A stretch of 64,000 nucleotides of DNA from Paraburkholderia sp. C35 (GTDB taxonomy: Bacteria; Pseudomonadota; Gammaproteobacteria; Burkholderiales; Burkholderiaceae): contig NZ_QBUY01000002.1 of the NCBI RefSeq assembly GCF_003121405.1, forward strand, positions 203,379 to 267,378. Direction: 5' to 3'. Below are positions 52,524-60,635 of the stretch, in pieces. The notes under the pieces were generated by a model that worked only from the letters and a program-made list of their open reading frames with translations, was not told the origin of the DNA and made no database searches. A program made the translations under genes and the position numbers. How positions within the stretch are numbered: position 1 is the first letter of the stretch; each line of letters begins with the position of its first letter.

Positions 52524-53720
52524 ATGTTTGGCGATATCAAGATTCGGGCTGCGCTGATCAGCAGTTTCGTGCTCGCTGTACCGTTTTTTGCTGGCTGTGG
52601 CGGCGAGACCGGTCACCCGACCAGCGTCACGCAAACCCCATCGTGTACGGGCGGCAGTTGCCCTGTTAGCAGTCCAGTGCCGGCGTCGACGCCGACTGTC
52701 CCCGTCGTTAAGCTCTGTCCTGATACGCTGGATTATTCGACCACGTTCACAGGCGGCTCGAGCAGCGGCGAGTACGTGAAAGTACAGTTCGATTCGACGA
52801 ATCTCACGTATCAAATGCAGTTTGTGATGTCTTCGATTCCGACCAGCTCGGGTCAGGTCAACACAACGCGCGCAGGCCAGACGATCACAGGGACTTTCCA
52901 CCACGCAACGACTCTGGCGACTGCGGAGCAGAACCGCTGCGCCTTTGTTATCGACAGCGGCTCGTCAGCGGGTAATGCCTATAGCGTCACGATCAATCCG
53001 GTGGATCCGCCGGTTCTGTTTGTAGGCAACGGCGTTGTGAATGGGGGAATTCCTGGTGCGACGATCAGCTTTCCGGGTGTGGCGCTGCTAGGCAATCTTG
53101 GCGCTGTCCCGACGCGCACGTTCGACTCATTCTCGTTTATCGGTTTCACGGATACGGAAACTGATTTCACGAAGGTCGCTGGCAGCTATAACGAGCTCGG
53201 ATTGCATCTCTCGCCAACAGGCACGTCGTACCAGACAGCGACACCACAAGGCTGGCAGCCCGACGTTATCAACTGGAGCGAGACATTGAACACAGACGGT
53301 TCGTGTTCAATCACGTCTGGTAGCGATTATTCATGTCGAACCACGGGCACGCCCTGGGCGTTGCGTACGAATGCCGACAGCACACCGGATAACGTGTTTG
53401 TGAGCAACCCGACATCGTCTGGTTCACCTTACCCGAGCGCGGGACAGGGGCAGCCTATCGTGTTGCTCGCGCCCAGCCAGGCTCGAGGCATCATGATCGT
53501 CGGCAGGTTGAGTGGCGCGTTGATACCCGTGATCGTTCGGGTGGGGCAAGCTTTTGTACCTGCCGCCGTTTCTGATCTGCTGAACACGGTGGCTGACTCG
53601 GAGATTGGAATGTCGATTCTGGCGCCAGCGACAACGCAGACCAATAACTCGCTCGCTGGGGTCTTTATTGGCTCGACAAGCGCTTCTGCGTGCGCGGTCG
53701 TTGCAAACAACGGGTATTGA
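52524..53720 (+). CDS. DUF2957-type lipoprotein, N-terminal part
   Basis: This 398-residue open segment starts with a lipoprotein signal ending in the lipobox FAGC (Cys25), then a Thr/Ser/Pro linker and the body of a DUF2957-like protein, a family known mainly from Burkholderia with no established function. Visible family-like blocks are LDYSTTFTGGSSSGEYVKVQFD near 65-86, AEQNRCAFVI near 133-142 and ETDFTKVAGSYNELGLHL near 212-229. It ends at TGA 53718-53720, but the same frame continues open for 140 codons with protein-like sequence, so this is a truncated gene. The ATG at 52524 directly opens the signal peptide. Confidence 0.75.
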   Translation: MFGDIKIRAALISSFVLAVPFFAGCGGETGHPTSVTQTPSCTGGSCPVSSPVPASTPTVPVVKLCPDTLDYSTTFTGGSSSGEYVKVQFDSTNLTYQMQFVMSSIPTSSGQVNTTRAGQTITGTFHHATTLATAEQNRCAFVIDSGSSAGNAYSVTINPVDPPVLFVGNGVVNGGIPGATISFPGVALLGNLGAVPTRTFDSFSFIGFTDTETDFTKVAGSYNELGLHLSPTGTSYQTATPQGWQPDVINWSETLNTDGSCSITSGSDYSCRTTGTPWALRTNADSTPDNVFVSNPTSSGSPYPSAGQGQPIVLLAPSQARGIMIVGRLSGALIPVIVRVGQAFVPAAVSDLLNTVADSEIGMSILAPATTQTNNSLAGVFIGSTSASACAVVANNGY

Positions 53721-54143
53721 GCGGCACCTGCTGTTGGTGATGTGAGCTTCAACGCTTCGTTGCCACATCCGAATCTGCCGGGTGTGTATAGCGGAACGTT
53801 TTTCGAACCCACTGCCGGCAACTGCCTGGATGGTACAGCTACGTCTACACCAGCAGCGAACTATACGGCTGCACAGTTCAACGGTGCGACGCTCGCTTTT
53901 ATCAATCCGCAGACGGCGTTGGGTACGACTACGTTCTCGCTCGACTACACCCAAACCGTCCCCGGTCTGATTGGAGTGACTGCTCTTCAAGACTTCGATG
54001 CCAGCAATAACGGCACGCCGGTAGCCATTTTTCACGCAGCCGATACGGGTTGGGTCATGAAGGTCGGAGGCGTCTATGCGATGGTCATGAACAACAGTGC
54101 ATTCAATCCGTTTTTTACGGTTGGCGCGTTCGTACAGCAATGA
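53721..54143 (+). pseudogene. C-terminal continuation of the DUF2957-type gene
   Basis: In the same frame as the preceding gene, directly after its TGA, 140 open codons follow. They read as a natural extension: VSFNASLPHPNLPGVYSG, then GTFFEPTAGNCLDGTATSTP and a beta-rich tail ending TVGAFVQQ. Repeats with the front part are visible (GVFIG/GVYSGTFF; Thr/Ser/Ala-rich turns). Only one stop codon interrupts, so a point mutation (for example from TGG or CGA) or a base-calling error is the simplest explanation. No ribosome site supports independent translation. Confidence 0.7.
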
Positions 54144-54401
54144 TTCGTCTGCGACGTCGTTTCCAAGGTGCGACCTTCGGGTCACGTTCCTCGCGTTTAG
54201 GGACGCTCATCATCAAACCCTGACTGCTCCGATCCAAATCAGGTTGGAGCATCAGGTCTTGCTGCCGGAAGTTCTGACAGATACGAAGCGTGTGGGCGTG
54301 TTGTACAGCAACTGGACGCTTCGTTGCGGCCACAACCCGCCGTTCACGTGCGTCGTCGGTCGGACCTTCAGGCGTCGGCTTTGCTCCGGCAGTACGCATG
54401 A

Positions 54402-55280
54402 TCACGGAATCGTCCCCCAGCCGTGAACCTTCATCGAGTCGACGTCCGCACCGTGGTCCAGTCCTTCCCAGATTTTCTTGTGCGTGTAATTCCACTTGAA
54501 CTTGATCAGCGCGTTGATGATCGGGATGTCGGGGCGGGCATAATCGACCGTGCCATAGACCTGATAATAAAAGTCCCAAGAGGCGCCATTCGGGATACCA
54601 ACGATCGTGCAGCCGCCGGCAAATACAGCCTGCCCGGCTTGAAAGACTGGTCCCTGGGTGCGGCCCTGATTCCGCTTGGCGCGCTCGGCGACGCCGCCGG
54701 CACCGTAGTAGGTCTGCTTTTCGCAATCTGCGTGGTTGTTCAGAACGACACCGTGAACGGCATAGTCGGCAACCGCGTCCTGATGCAACTGGTCCAGAAC
54801 GCCCAGCGCCAAGAGCGTTTGCACGTCGCAGTCGGCGCCCGCCCCCGCCGAGTGCGCGTGGGTGTTCGCGTGATAGACCATCAGATCGGTGCTACCGGCG
54901 ATTGTGTCAACGAAGAACTTGCAACCGGTCAATGTGTCGGTGACGAACAGGTTGACGCCCGCGGGCGCCGGGCAGGGGAGGCGGACCGACGTGATCTCGT
55001 CGTCGAAGTACTTGAGGAAGATAGTGTTACCTGCGCCGACGGCCGCCGTGCCCGACAGACGGTTCCGCGCGTCGGTTGTCGTGGCGGCCGCGATGGTCAG
55101 GGTGTTGCGCGCGAGGTTGGTCGGGTAGATCGTATGCAGGTTGCGATAGCGTGTTACGACCGTCGGCACAGCTGGAGCCGGCACTGCCACCGGCGGCACG
55201 GCCGCGTTCACCGCCGCGGGGACCTGAAAGTTACCAACGACATAGGGCTTGTGTTTAATCGAATGACTGGTGACCGGCAT
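54402..55280 (-). CDS. orphan protein with BLF1/CNF1-like deamidase signature
   Basis: This 292-residue protein has no obvious family by eye. After a Pro/Val/Ala-rich N-terminus (about 20-42), residues 110-140 contain LFVTDTLTGCKFF, with Cys120 followed at 17 residues by His137 in MVYHANTH. In Burkholderia lethal factor 1 the active site reads LFFTYYLSGCKVF (Cys94, with His106 12 residues later), and CNF1-type toxins share the SGC and a following histidine. The match L-F-x-T-x-x-L-S/T-G-C-K-x-F is close over 13 positions. No signal peptide or secretion gene is present. Function as a glutamine deamidase is a hypothesis, and most of the protein is unassigned. Confidence 0.65.
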   Translation of the reverse strand: MPVTSHSIKHKPYVVGNFQVPAAVNAAVPPVAVPAPAVPTVVTRYRNLHTIYPTNLARNTLTIAAATTTDARNRLSGTAAVGAGNTIFLKYFDDEITSVRLPCPAPAGVNLFVTDTLTGCKFFVDTIAGSTDLMVYHANTHAHSAGAGADCDVQTLLALGVLDQLHQDAVADYAVHGVVLNNHADCEKQTYYGAGGVAERAKRNQGRTQGPVFQAGQAVFAGGCTIVGIPNGASWDFYYQVYGTVDYARPDIPIINALIKFKWNYTHKKIWEGLDHGADVDSMKVHGWGTIP

Positions 55281-56048
55281 GTCTCGACTCCGTGGGCTTT
55301 GGGTGCGTCAAGCGTTGCTCCGCACAGGAGCGGAGGCGACAGGAAACGTATTTGATAGTAGACGCTGCAAGCGTGTGGCGAGACGGCTCCCCGCAATAAA
55401 GCTGGAGTGCGGCTGTTTGTTTGCTAACGGCTGCGCATAGGCTTGCTGTGACGGCCGACTTCAGAAAGCGGTGGCTGGCAAAGCGGCGCGCGATCATCAG
55501 CGAGCGTCGAATTAGCGGGATCAGCGAAGAGCAGAATGGAGCCAGCATGGCCACGTGGAATCTGGCGCCGCAGCCTGCTCGACCAACGTGCATGATTCGC
55601 CTGGTCATTCGAGGCAGGCGTGAGGCGCGATAGGCCACGGCACATCCGCCCCTCAGTCATCTAAAGACTCCCCAATTTACACACAGGATCCACCCGCCCG
55701 GGTGTACCCTAGACCTCCCAGGGGAATCAACCCAGATGTCCGTGGCGCAGACACCGTCCCTTCGGCGCCAGTTCAGATACCTCATCCCTGCAATGGCTGC
55801 TGCGGTCACCGTATTCCGGGTGCTCGCTCATAGGCCGATTCTTGTACTCGATGCTTTCAAGCGGCAGGAGCAAGCGCATCGCGCCGAGGGACATGTAGAG
55901 ACCCATCGCAGCGTTGTCAGCGCGCGCCCCGCTCGCGCGTTTTCAGATGCGCATTCTGAATACAACTTCGAGAGAAGCCACTGGCAGCATTCTCGATGCC
56001 TTGCGGAGCACCAACACTTCAATCGGTTTCTTATAGGAGGTACCAGCG
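55281..56048. other. 768-base stretch without a confident gene
   Basis: No clear gene is seen. A 59-codon minus-strand frame (55727-55906) begins MGLYMSLGAMRLLLPLESIE and could be a small protein, but it lacks a ribosome site. Frames of 70-127 codons near 55255-55660 have no family features. AGGAGG at 56035-56040 belongs to the next gene. Confidence 0.35.
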
Positions 56049-56867
56049 ATGCCTACGATTACCACTCCGGACGGCGTAGAGATCTTCTACAAGGACTGGG
56101 GGACCGGTCAGCCGATCGTCTTCAGCCATGGCTGGCCCCTGTCGGCCGACGACTGGGACGCGCAGATGATGTTTTTCCTTCTCCACGGCTACCGGGTGAT
56201 CGCCCATGACCGGCGTGGGCATGGTCGGTCCGAGCAAGTCGGCACTGGCAACGACATGGATCACTGGGTCGCCGACCTCGCTGCACTGACCGAACACCTC
56301 GGCGTCCGCGACGCGATCCACATTGGGCACTCCACCGGCGGCGGCGAGGTGGCCCGCTACGTCGCTCGCCACCAGGAGCGAGTCGCCAAGGCAGTGCTGG
56401 TGGCCTCGTTGACCCCGAACATGGTGAAAACCGATACGAACCCTGCAGGTCAGCCGCCGGAGTGGTTCGACGCGGTCAAGTCGGGCGTGCTTGGCAACCG
56501 GTCCGAGTTTTATCGGGCAGTTCCGGAGGGTCCGTTCTATGGATTCAACCGTGCGGGCGCCAAGCCGTCTGAGGCGGTGATCGCGAACTGGTGGCGCCAG
56601 GGGATGGCCGGCAGCGCCCAGGCCCACTATGAAACCGTATTCTCCTGGCTGGAGGACTACACCGAAGATCTGAAGAAGATCACTGTGCCGGTACTGGTCA
56701 TGCATGGCGAAGACGACCAGATCGTCCCGTTCGCGAGTTCGGTGCCCCGCGCGGTCGACCTGCTGGCGAACGGTGTGCTAAAGACGTACTCTGGCTTCCC
56801 GCACGGCATGCTGACCACCCACGCAGACGTCCTCAACCCCGACCTTCTCGAGTTCATCAAATCCTGA
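56049..56867 (+). CDS. alpha/beta hydrolase, chloroperoxidase-like
   Basis: This 272-residue enzyme matches the non-heme chloroperoxidase/esterase branch of alpha/beta hydrolases. The oxyanion-hole HGWPLS is near 27-32, the nucleophile elbow GHSTGGG near 96-102 (Ser98), the acid Asp in HGEDDQIVP near 219-227, and the catalytic His in the FPHGML segment near 250-255. It probably hydrolyses esters or forms peracids as a side reaction. A very strong ribosome site (AGGAGG) precedes it. Codon use is more GC-biased than in the surrounding orphan region, so it may have arrived separately. Confidence 0.88.
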   Translation: MPTITTPDGVEIFYKDWGTGQPIVFSHGWPLSADDWDAQMMFFLLHGYRVIAHDRRGHGRSEQVGTGNDMDHWVADLAALTEHLGVRDAIHIGHSTGGGEVARYVARHQERVAKAVLVASLTPNMVKTDTNPAGQPPEWFDAVKSGVLGNRSEFYRAVPEGPFYGFNRAGAKPSEAVIANWWRQGMAGSAQAHYETVFSWLEDYTEDLKKITVPVLVMHGEDDQIVPFASSVPRAVDLLANGVLKTYSGFPHGMLTTHADVLNPDLLEFIKS

Positions 56868-57258
56868 CGGGACGCCAGCCCGAACCAGAACCAGGCAATT
56901 CGTATGGCGCGCTCCACGGGTGCGCCACTCGATCTACGTGTCCGCTTAGGGGCGACTTCGGAAGTTGGCGAGCGGTGCAGTGGTACGCGATCAGTCCACT
57001 ATCCGCCACTCATCGAGCGGGAAACCTGCCGATGGAACGACCGCTAAACTCGAGAAGCCGGACAGAGATGCTACTCACCCAAAGGCGGATTTGCGGACTG
57101 TATCGGCAGCGAGAAAGAGATGGGCAGCTTACTTCACAGTGCAGCAAGCTGCGTTGCTTTCGATTGACGATGAATGAACGGGGCAGTAGGGTTGATGGTC
57201 GGGAGATGATCAAATACACCGACTGTTAAAATGGCGCCCTTTTTCCTGGGAGAGGCAA
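56868..57258. other. 391-base gap with a possible promoter
   Basis: I see no gene or RNA. TTGATG at 57192-57197 and TACACC at 57215-57220, 17 bases apart, could be a weak sigma-70 promoter for the small gene at 57259. TGGCGC and GCGCCA (56905-56927) form a short stem after the hydrolase stop. Confidence 0.35.
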
Positions 57259-57573
57259 ATGTCGTGGTTCATCTATGAAGTGCCCGAATACAACGAAGAC
57301 GGGGCGCGCATCGAACCCTTCAGCGACCTGCGTATCCGGGTCGTGCAAGTAAGTGGGCAGGCAATGGCAGACGAGCTCGAAAGCGTTCGCGACAACGCCG
57401 TCAAGGCAGTGGACACAGCGAAGCATCCACTGCGCGCTACAGACAATCCTCACGTCTTCCCGATCCCTTATTCTGATTCCATGATCTTGGTCGGATTCAT
57501 CTTCGAGTTGAAGCGCGAGTCCCGACAATTGGTGGTGTCACCCGTGGAGATGCCGTGGCTGGAAGACGCATAG
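57259..57573 (+). CDS. hypothetical 104-residue protein
   Basis: A small soluble protein without a recognised family, starting MSWFIYEVPEYNEDGARIEPFSD. GGGAGAGG lies six bases before the ATG, and the frame has consistent GC-rich third positions. The length, the opening WFIYEVP and the absence of a signal suggest a cytosolic protein. No partner gene is adjacent. Confidence 0.65.
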   Translation: MSWFIYEVPEYNEDGARIEPFSDLRIRVVQVSGQAMADELESVRDNAVKAVDTAKHPLRATDNPHVFPIPYSDSMILVGFIFELKRESRQLVVSPVEMPWLEDA

Positions 57574-58082
57574 AATGCGAGGCAATCGACTCGGCCCTCA
57601 ACCGTATCGAAAAACTGTCCGGCTGACGGAGTCGTCTTGGGTCAGTGACCGCGACCGGGCGCACCCGCAGTGCTGCCAATGGAGCAAGGCGACAGTTTGA
57701 ACTGGTAGTGACGCCTAAGGTTAGCCTCACTCAACCACTCGTTGCGACACCTCTGCGAAGTTCTCTCCATTGGCGCCTGCTAACCTATGGGGTCGGCTGA
57801 AATCGGACCCGCTGCAGCCGTTTGCCGCGCAATTGCCAGTGTCCGGAGTACCCCCGTTGAGAGTCGTTCACTCGCGTTGTGACTCCGACATTCAGACGTC
57901 GGCTCCATTCCGGAAGCGGCCATCTAATCGGCCAACCTGAAGCACGCTCTACCGGGTGTTACCTCAATATATTGGTTCCGAGAGGCAGCGCATGAAAGGG
58001 TGATGTTGAAGCGGCTCTACATCAATTCGCAAACGGGCCCGTTTCGAACTTTCTTCTACATCTGTTAAGTGGTTGCTCCGGC
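57574..58082. other. 509-base stretch, no gene seen
   Basis: Frames on both strands are short and broken. Parts (about 57640-57930) look like the degenerate, non-coding dispersed sequences common in Burkholderia-type genomes; this is an impression from composition and phrase-like similarity, not a demonstrated repeat. Confidence 0.3.
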
Positions 58083-59075
58083 TCACGTGTCCTGCGCCTG
58101 TTGCGCGCTAAAATCGATTGCGCCATCGGGCACATAAGCACGCAGCCGCGGATAGGTTGCCAGCAAATTCATTAGCGAGTCACGCACCTTGTCGACAAGC
58201 GCATCCGCGAGTCGCATGTGTTCGCCGCGCCGCGTGACAAGAAAAATCGAGCGGGTGGAATTGCCGTGTTCGATCGGAATCAGATCGATCGTATCGACGA
58301 AGCGCGTCCCCGTCTGCAACAGACAGGTCGGCGTGGTAATTGCCCAGCCGAGCCCTTGCGAAACGAGCAGCGTCAGCGTGTCCGCATGATCGACTTCCAG
58401 CTTGCGCGGCGGATCGATCGCGTTGTATCTCAGCACGCGTTCGACTCGCACGCCGAGCGTGGACGAATGGCTGTAGCGGATGAACGGGAGCGAGTCCGCG
58501 AGTGTCTGCAATGTCGTCGGCACCTCGTCGTTATTCTGTGCGTGCTTTGTGATTGCAATAAAGTTCTCGCGATAGAGAAATCGATGCTCAAACTCGGGAT
58601 GATCGGGAAATGCATGGGTCGAAATGATCAGATCGACTTCGCGGTTCGTCAATGCATCTTCCTGTGCGGTCGCCATGCCGATCTGCACCGATAGCCCGCT
58701 GGTGCGTTCAAGCAGCCACTTGATCAACGACGGCCCGATAGCATTCGCGACGGAATCGATCACACCGATGCGCAGATAAGCGCCTTCGCTTTCCGACGCA
58801 CTGATCGCGCGAGCCTTCAATTGACGGGCCATCGCGATCAGCGGCTCGGCGTTGTGCGACATATACACGCCGGCGGAGGTGAGCGCGAGCGGGCGCCGTG
58901 AACGATCCACCAGCACCAGTCCAAGCGATTGCTCCAGCTGCGCGAGCGCTTGCGACACCGCGGGCTGGCTAACACCCAGCACGGCCGCCGCACCGGACAT
59001 GCTGCCCGTCGACGCAATGGTCAGGAAGATGTCCAGTTGATAGAGATCGACAGGGCGATCGCCTGACCGGCTCAT
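58083..59075 (-). CDS. LysR-family transcriptional regulator
   Basis: This 330-residue LysR protein has the DNA-binding segment LDIFLTIASTGSMSGAAAVLGVSQPAVSQALAQLEQSLG near 14-51, and a complete effector domain. It is divergent from the MFS transporter and lyase genes. The classical LysR box at 59172-59186 lies between them, so it should control both. A C-terminal tail of about 25 residues is longer than usual. Confidence 0.92.
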   Translation of the reverse strand: MSRSGDRPVDLYQLDIFLTIASTGSMSGAAAVLGVSQPAVSQALAQLEQSLGLVLVDRSRRPLALTSAGVYMSHNAEPLIAMARQLKARAISASESEGAYLRIGVIDSVANAIGPSLIKWLLERTSGLSVQIGMATAQEDALTNREVDLIISTHAFPDHPEFEHRFLYRENFIAITKHAQNNDEVPTTLQTLADSLPFIRYSHSSTLGVRVERVLRYNAIDPPRKLEVDHADTLTLLVSQGLGWAITTPTCLLQTGTRFVDTIDLIPIEHGNSTRSIFLVTRRGEHMRLADALVDKVRDSLMNLLATYPRLRAYVPDGAIDFSAQQAQDT

Positions 59076-59171
59076 GACATGCGCCCAAGCGGCAGACGCC
59101 TGCGAACACTCGCGCAGTCGCCCAGCCTTCGACGGCGTGACGCGGTCTTATCGGCATTTTGCGGAATGTGC

Positions 59172-59186
59172 ATAAGAATTCCTTAT
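59172..59186. promoter_or_regulatory. canonical LysR box ATAAG-N5-CTTAT
   Basis: ATAAG and CTTAT flank AATTC and include the T-N11-A pattern (T at 59173, A at 59185) that defines LysR-type recognition sites. It lies 97 bases from the LysR start and 90 from the MFS start, which is right for control of both directions. Confidence 0.75.
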
Positions 59187-59275
59187 TTGAAGGCGTTTGC
59201 TTCGTGAGACGCATGCCTGAAATCTAGAATGGCCGTCACCTGGCGACATACAAACTATCCAAAGGAGACCGTCAT

Positions 59276-60628
59276 ATGACCCCTTCCAGCGATGCCATTC
59301 TAGCCGGTCGTAGCGCATCTGCGCACGACCCGGTTGCGTTCGAGGACGCGCCGCTCACGCCGTTCCATCTACGTGTCACCCTGGCTGGAACGGGAGGCCA
59401 GTTCAGCGATGGTTTCGTGCTCGGCATTGTTGGCATTACACTGACGATCGCCACACCGCAACTGCATCTGAACGCTTTCTGGCTCGGCATTCTCGGCGCC
59501 GCGTCGCTGGCGGGCCTGTTCGCCGGCAGTCTGTTCGCGGGCCCTGTAGTCGACCGGTTCGGGCGACGCGGGTTATTCAACTACGACATGCTGCTGTTCG
59601 CCGTGATCTCGCTCGCGCAGTTCTGGGTGACGAGTCCGACGCAACTATTGGTGCTGCGCCTGCTACTGGGGGTGACGCTCGGGTTCGACTACGTGGTCAG
59701 CAAGGCGCTTGTTGTCGAATATTCGCCACGCCGCATGCGTGGGCGGCTGTTGAGCTGGCTGGCTATCGCCTGGGCGCTCGGCTATGCGAGTGCTTATGTG
59801 ATCGGTTATCTGCTGAAGGATCAAGGCCCGGATGTGTGGCGTCTGATGTTGCTGTCCAGCGCGATTCCGTCGGCCGTCGTGTTCCTGATTCGTGTTCGCG
59901 TGCCCGAATCGCCGTTGTGGCTGCAAAGAAAGGGTCGTGCCGCCGAGGCACAGGCGCTGATTGCGAAACATATCGGTCCGCAAGTGACGCTCGCACCGCT
60001 CGCGGAAGGCGCATTGAAGCCTACGGGCGGTTCGAAGATCGCGAGCCTTTTCTCGAAGACATGGCGCACGCGGCTGTTCATCGCATGTTTCTTTTACATG
60101 TGCCTCGTGATTCCGTATTTCTCGCTCGGCACCTTCTCGCCGATGGTGTTCGGCTCGCTGCATATCGCCGACAAGTTTACGGCAGGGCTGATCTACAACG
60201 TGTTTCTGCTGGTCGGCACAATCGGCGGCGCGCTCGTGGTGGACCGGATCAACCGGCGTACTTTCCTGCTGACGGGCTTCTTTTTGTCAGCCGTCGTACT
60301 CGCCGTGCTGTCATTCGGTACGAAGTTACCAGGCGCGTTGATCGTCGCGCTTTTTGCGGTCTTCGCCTGCGTGCTGAGTGGCGCGAACAACCTGTGCTTC
60401 CTGTACCCGCAAGAACTTTTCTCCACCGAAATGCGTGCGACCGCGCTCGGTCTGGCCGTTGCCGCGAGCCGGATCGGTTCTGCATTGACCACCTTTCTGT
60501 TTCCGACCATCGTCGCGACCTACGGCGGTCAGGCGGCTGTGTATCTGTGTGTCGTGGTGCTGCTGGTCGGCGGCGTCTGCTGCGCGATCTGGGCGCCCGA
60601 AACCCGCCATGACTCGCTGGCTGGCTGA
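59276..60628 (+). CDS. MFS transporter of the sugar-porter/AAHS type
   Basis: This 450-residue membrane protein has twelve predicted helices. DRFGRRGLFNYD after helix 2 is the MFS motif with the R-x-G-R-R pattern; PRRMRGRLLSW after helix 4 and PESPLWLQRKGR before the central loop resemble aromatic-acid and sugar porters. A strong AAAGGAG precedes the start. It is followed after 7 bases by the lyase gene, so uptake of the lyase substrate (an amino-dicarboxylate or fumarate-like acid) is likely. Confidence 0.9.
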   Translation: MTPSSDAILAGRSASAHDPVAFEDAPLTPFHLRVTLAGTGGQFSDGFVLGIVGITLTIATPQLHLNAFWLGILGAASLAGLFAGSLFAGPVVDRFGRRGLFNYDMLLFAVISLAQFWVTSPTQLLVLRLLLGVTLGFDYVVSKALVVEYSPRRMRGRLLSWLAIAWALGYASAYVIGYLLKDQGPDVWRLMLLSSAIPSAVVFLIRVRVPESPLWLQRKGRAAEAQALIAKHIGPQVTLAPLAEGALKPTGGSKIASLFSKTWRTRLFIACFFYMCLVIPYFSLGTFSPMVFGSLHIADKFTAGLIYNVFLLVGTIGGALVVDRINRRTFLLTGFFLSAVVLAVLSFGTKLPGALIVALFAVFACVLSGANNLCFLYPQELFSTEMRATALGLAVAASRIGSALTTFLFPTIVATYGGQAAVYLCVVVLLVGGVCCAIWAPETRHDSLAG

Positions 60629-60635
60629 TCGTTGA

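Noticed and set aside
53718..53720. TGA as selenocysteine codon
   Set aside because: No selenoprotein family, no catalytic context and no convincing bacterial SECIS-like hairpin directly after it. A nonsense mutation or sequence error is simpler.
54097..54426. Plus-strand frame containing LTDTKRVGVLYSNW, like some ABC-type binding proteins
   Set aside because: The similarity is limited to a dozen residues, and the flanks do not fit; chance is likely.
55255..55660. Overlapping frames on both strands of 70-127 codons
   Set aside because: No ribosome site, no family motif, and Arg/Ser/Cys-rich composition typical of non-coding GC-rich DNA.
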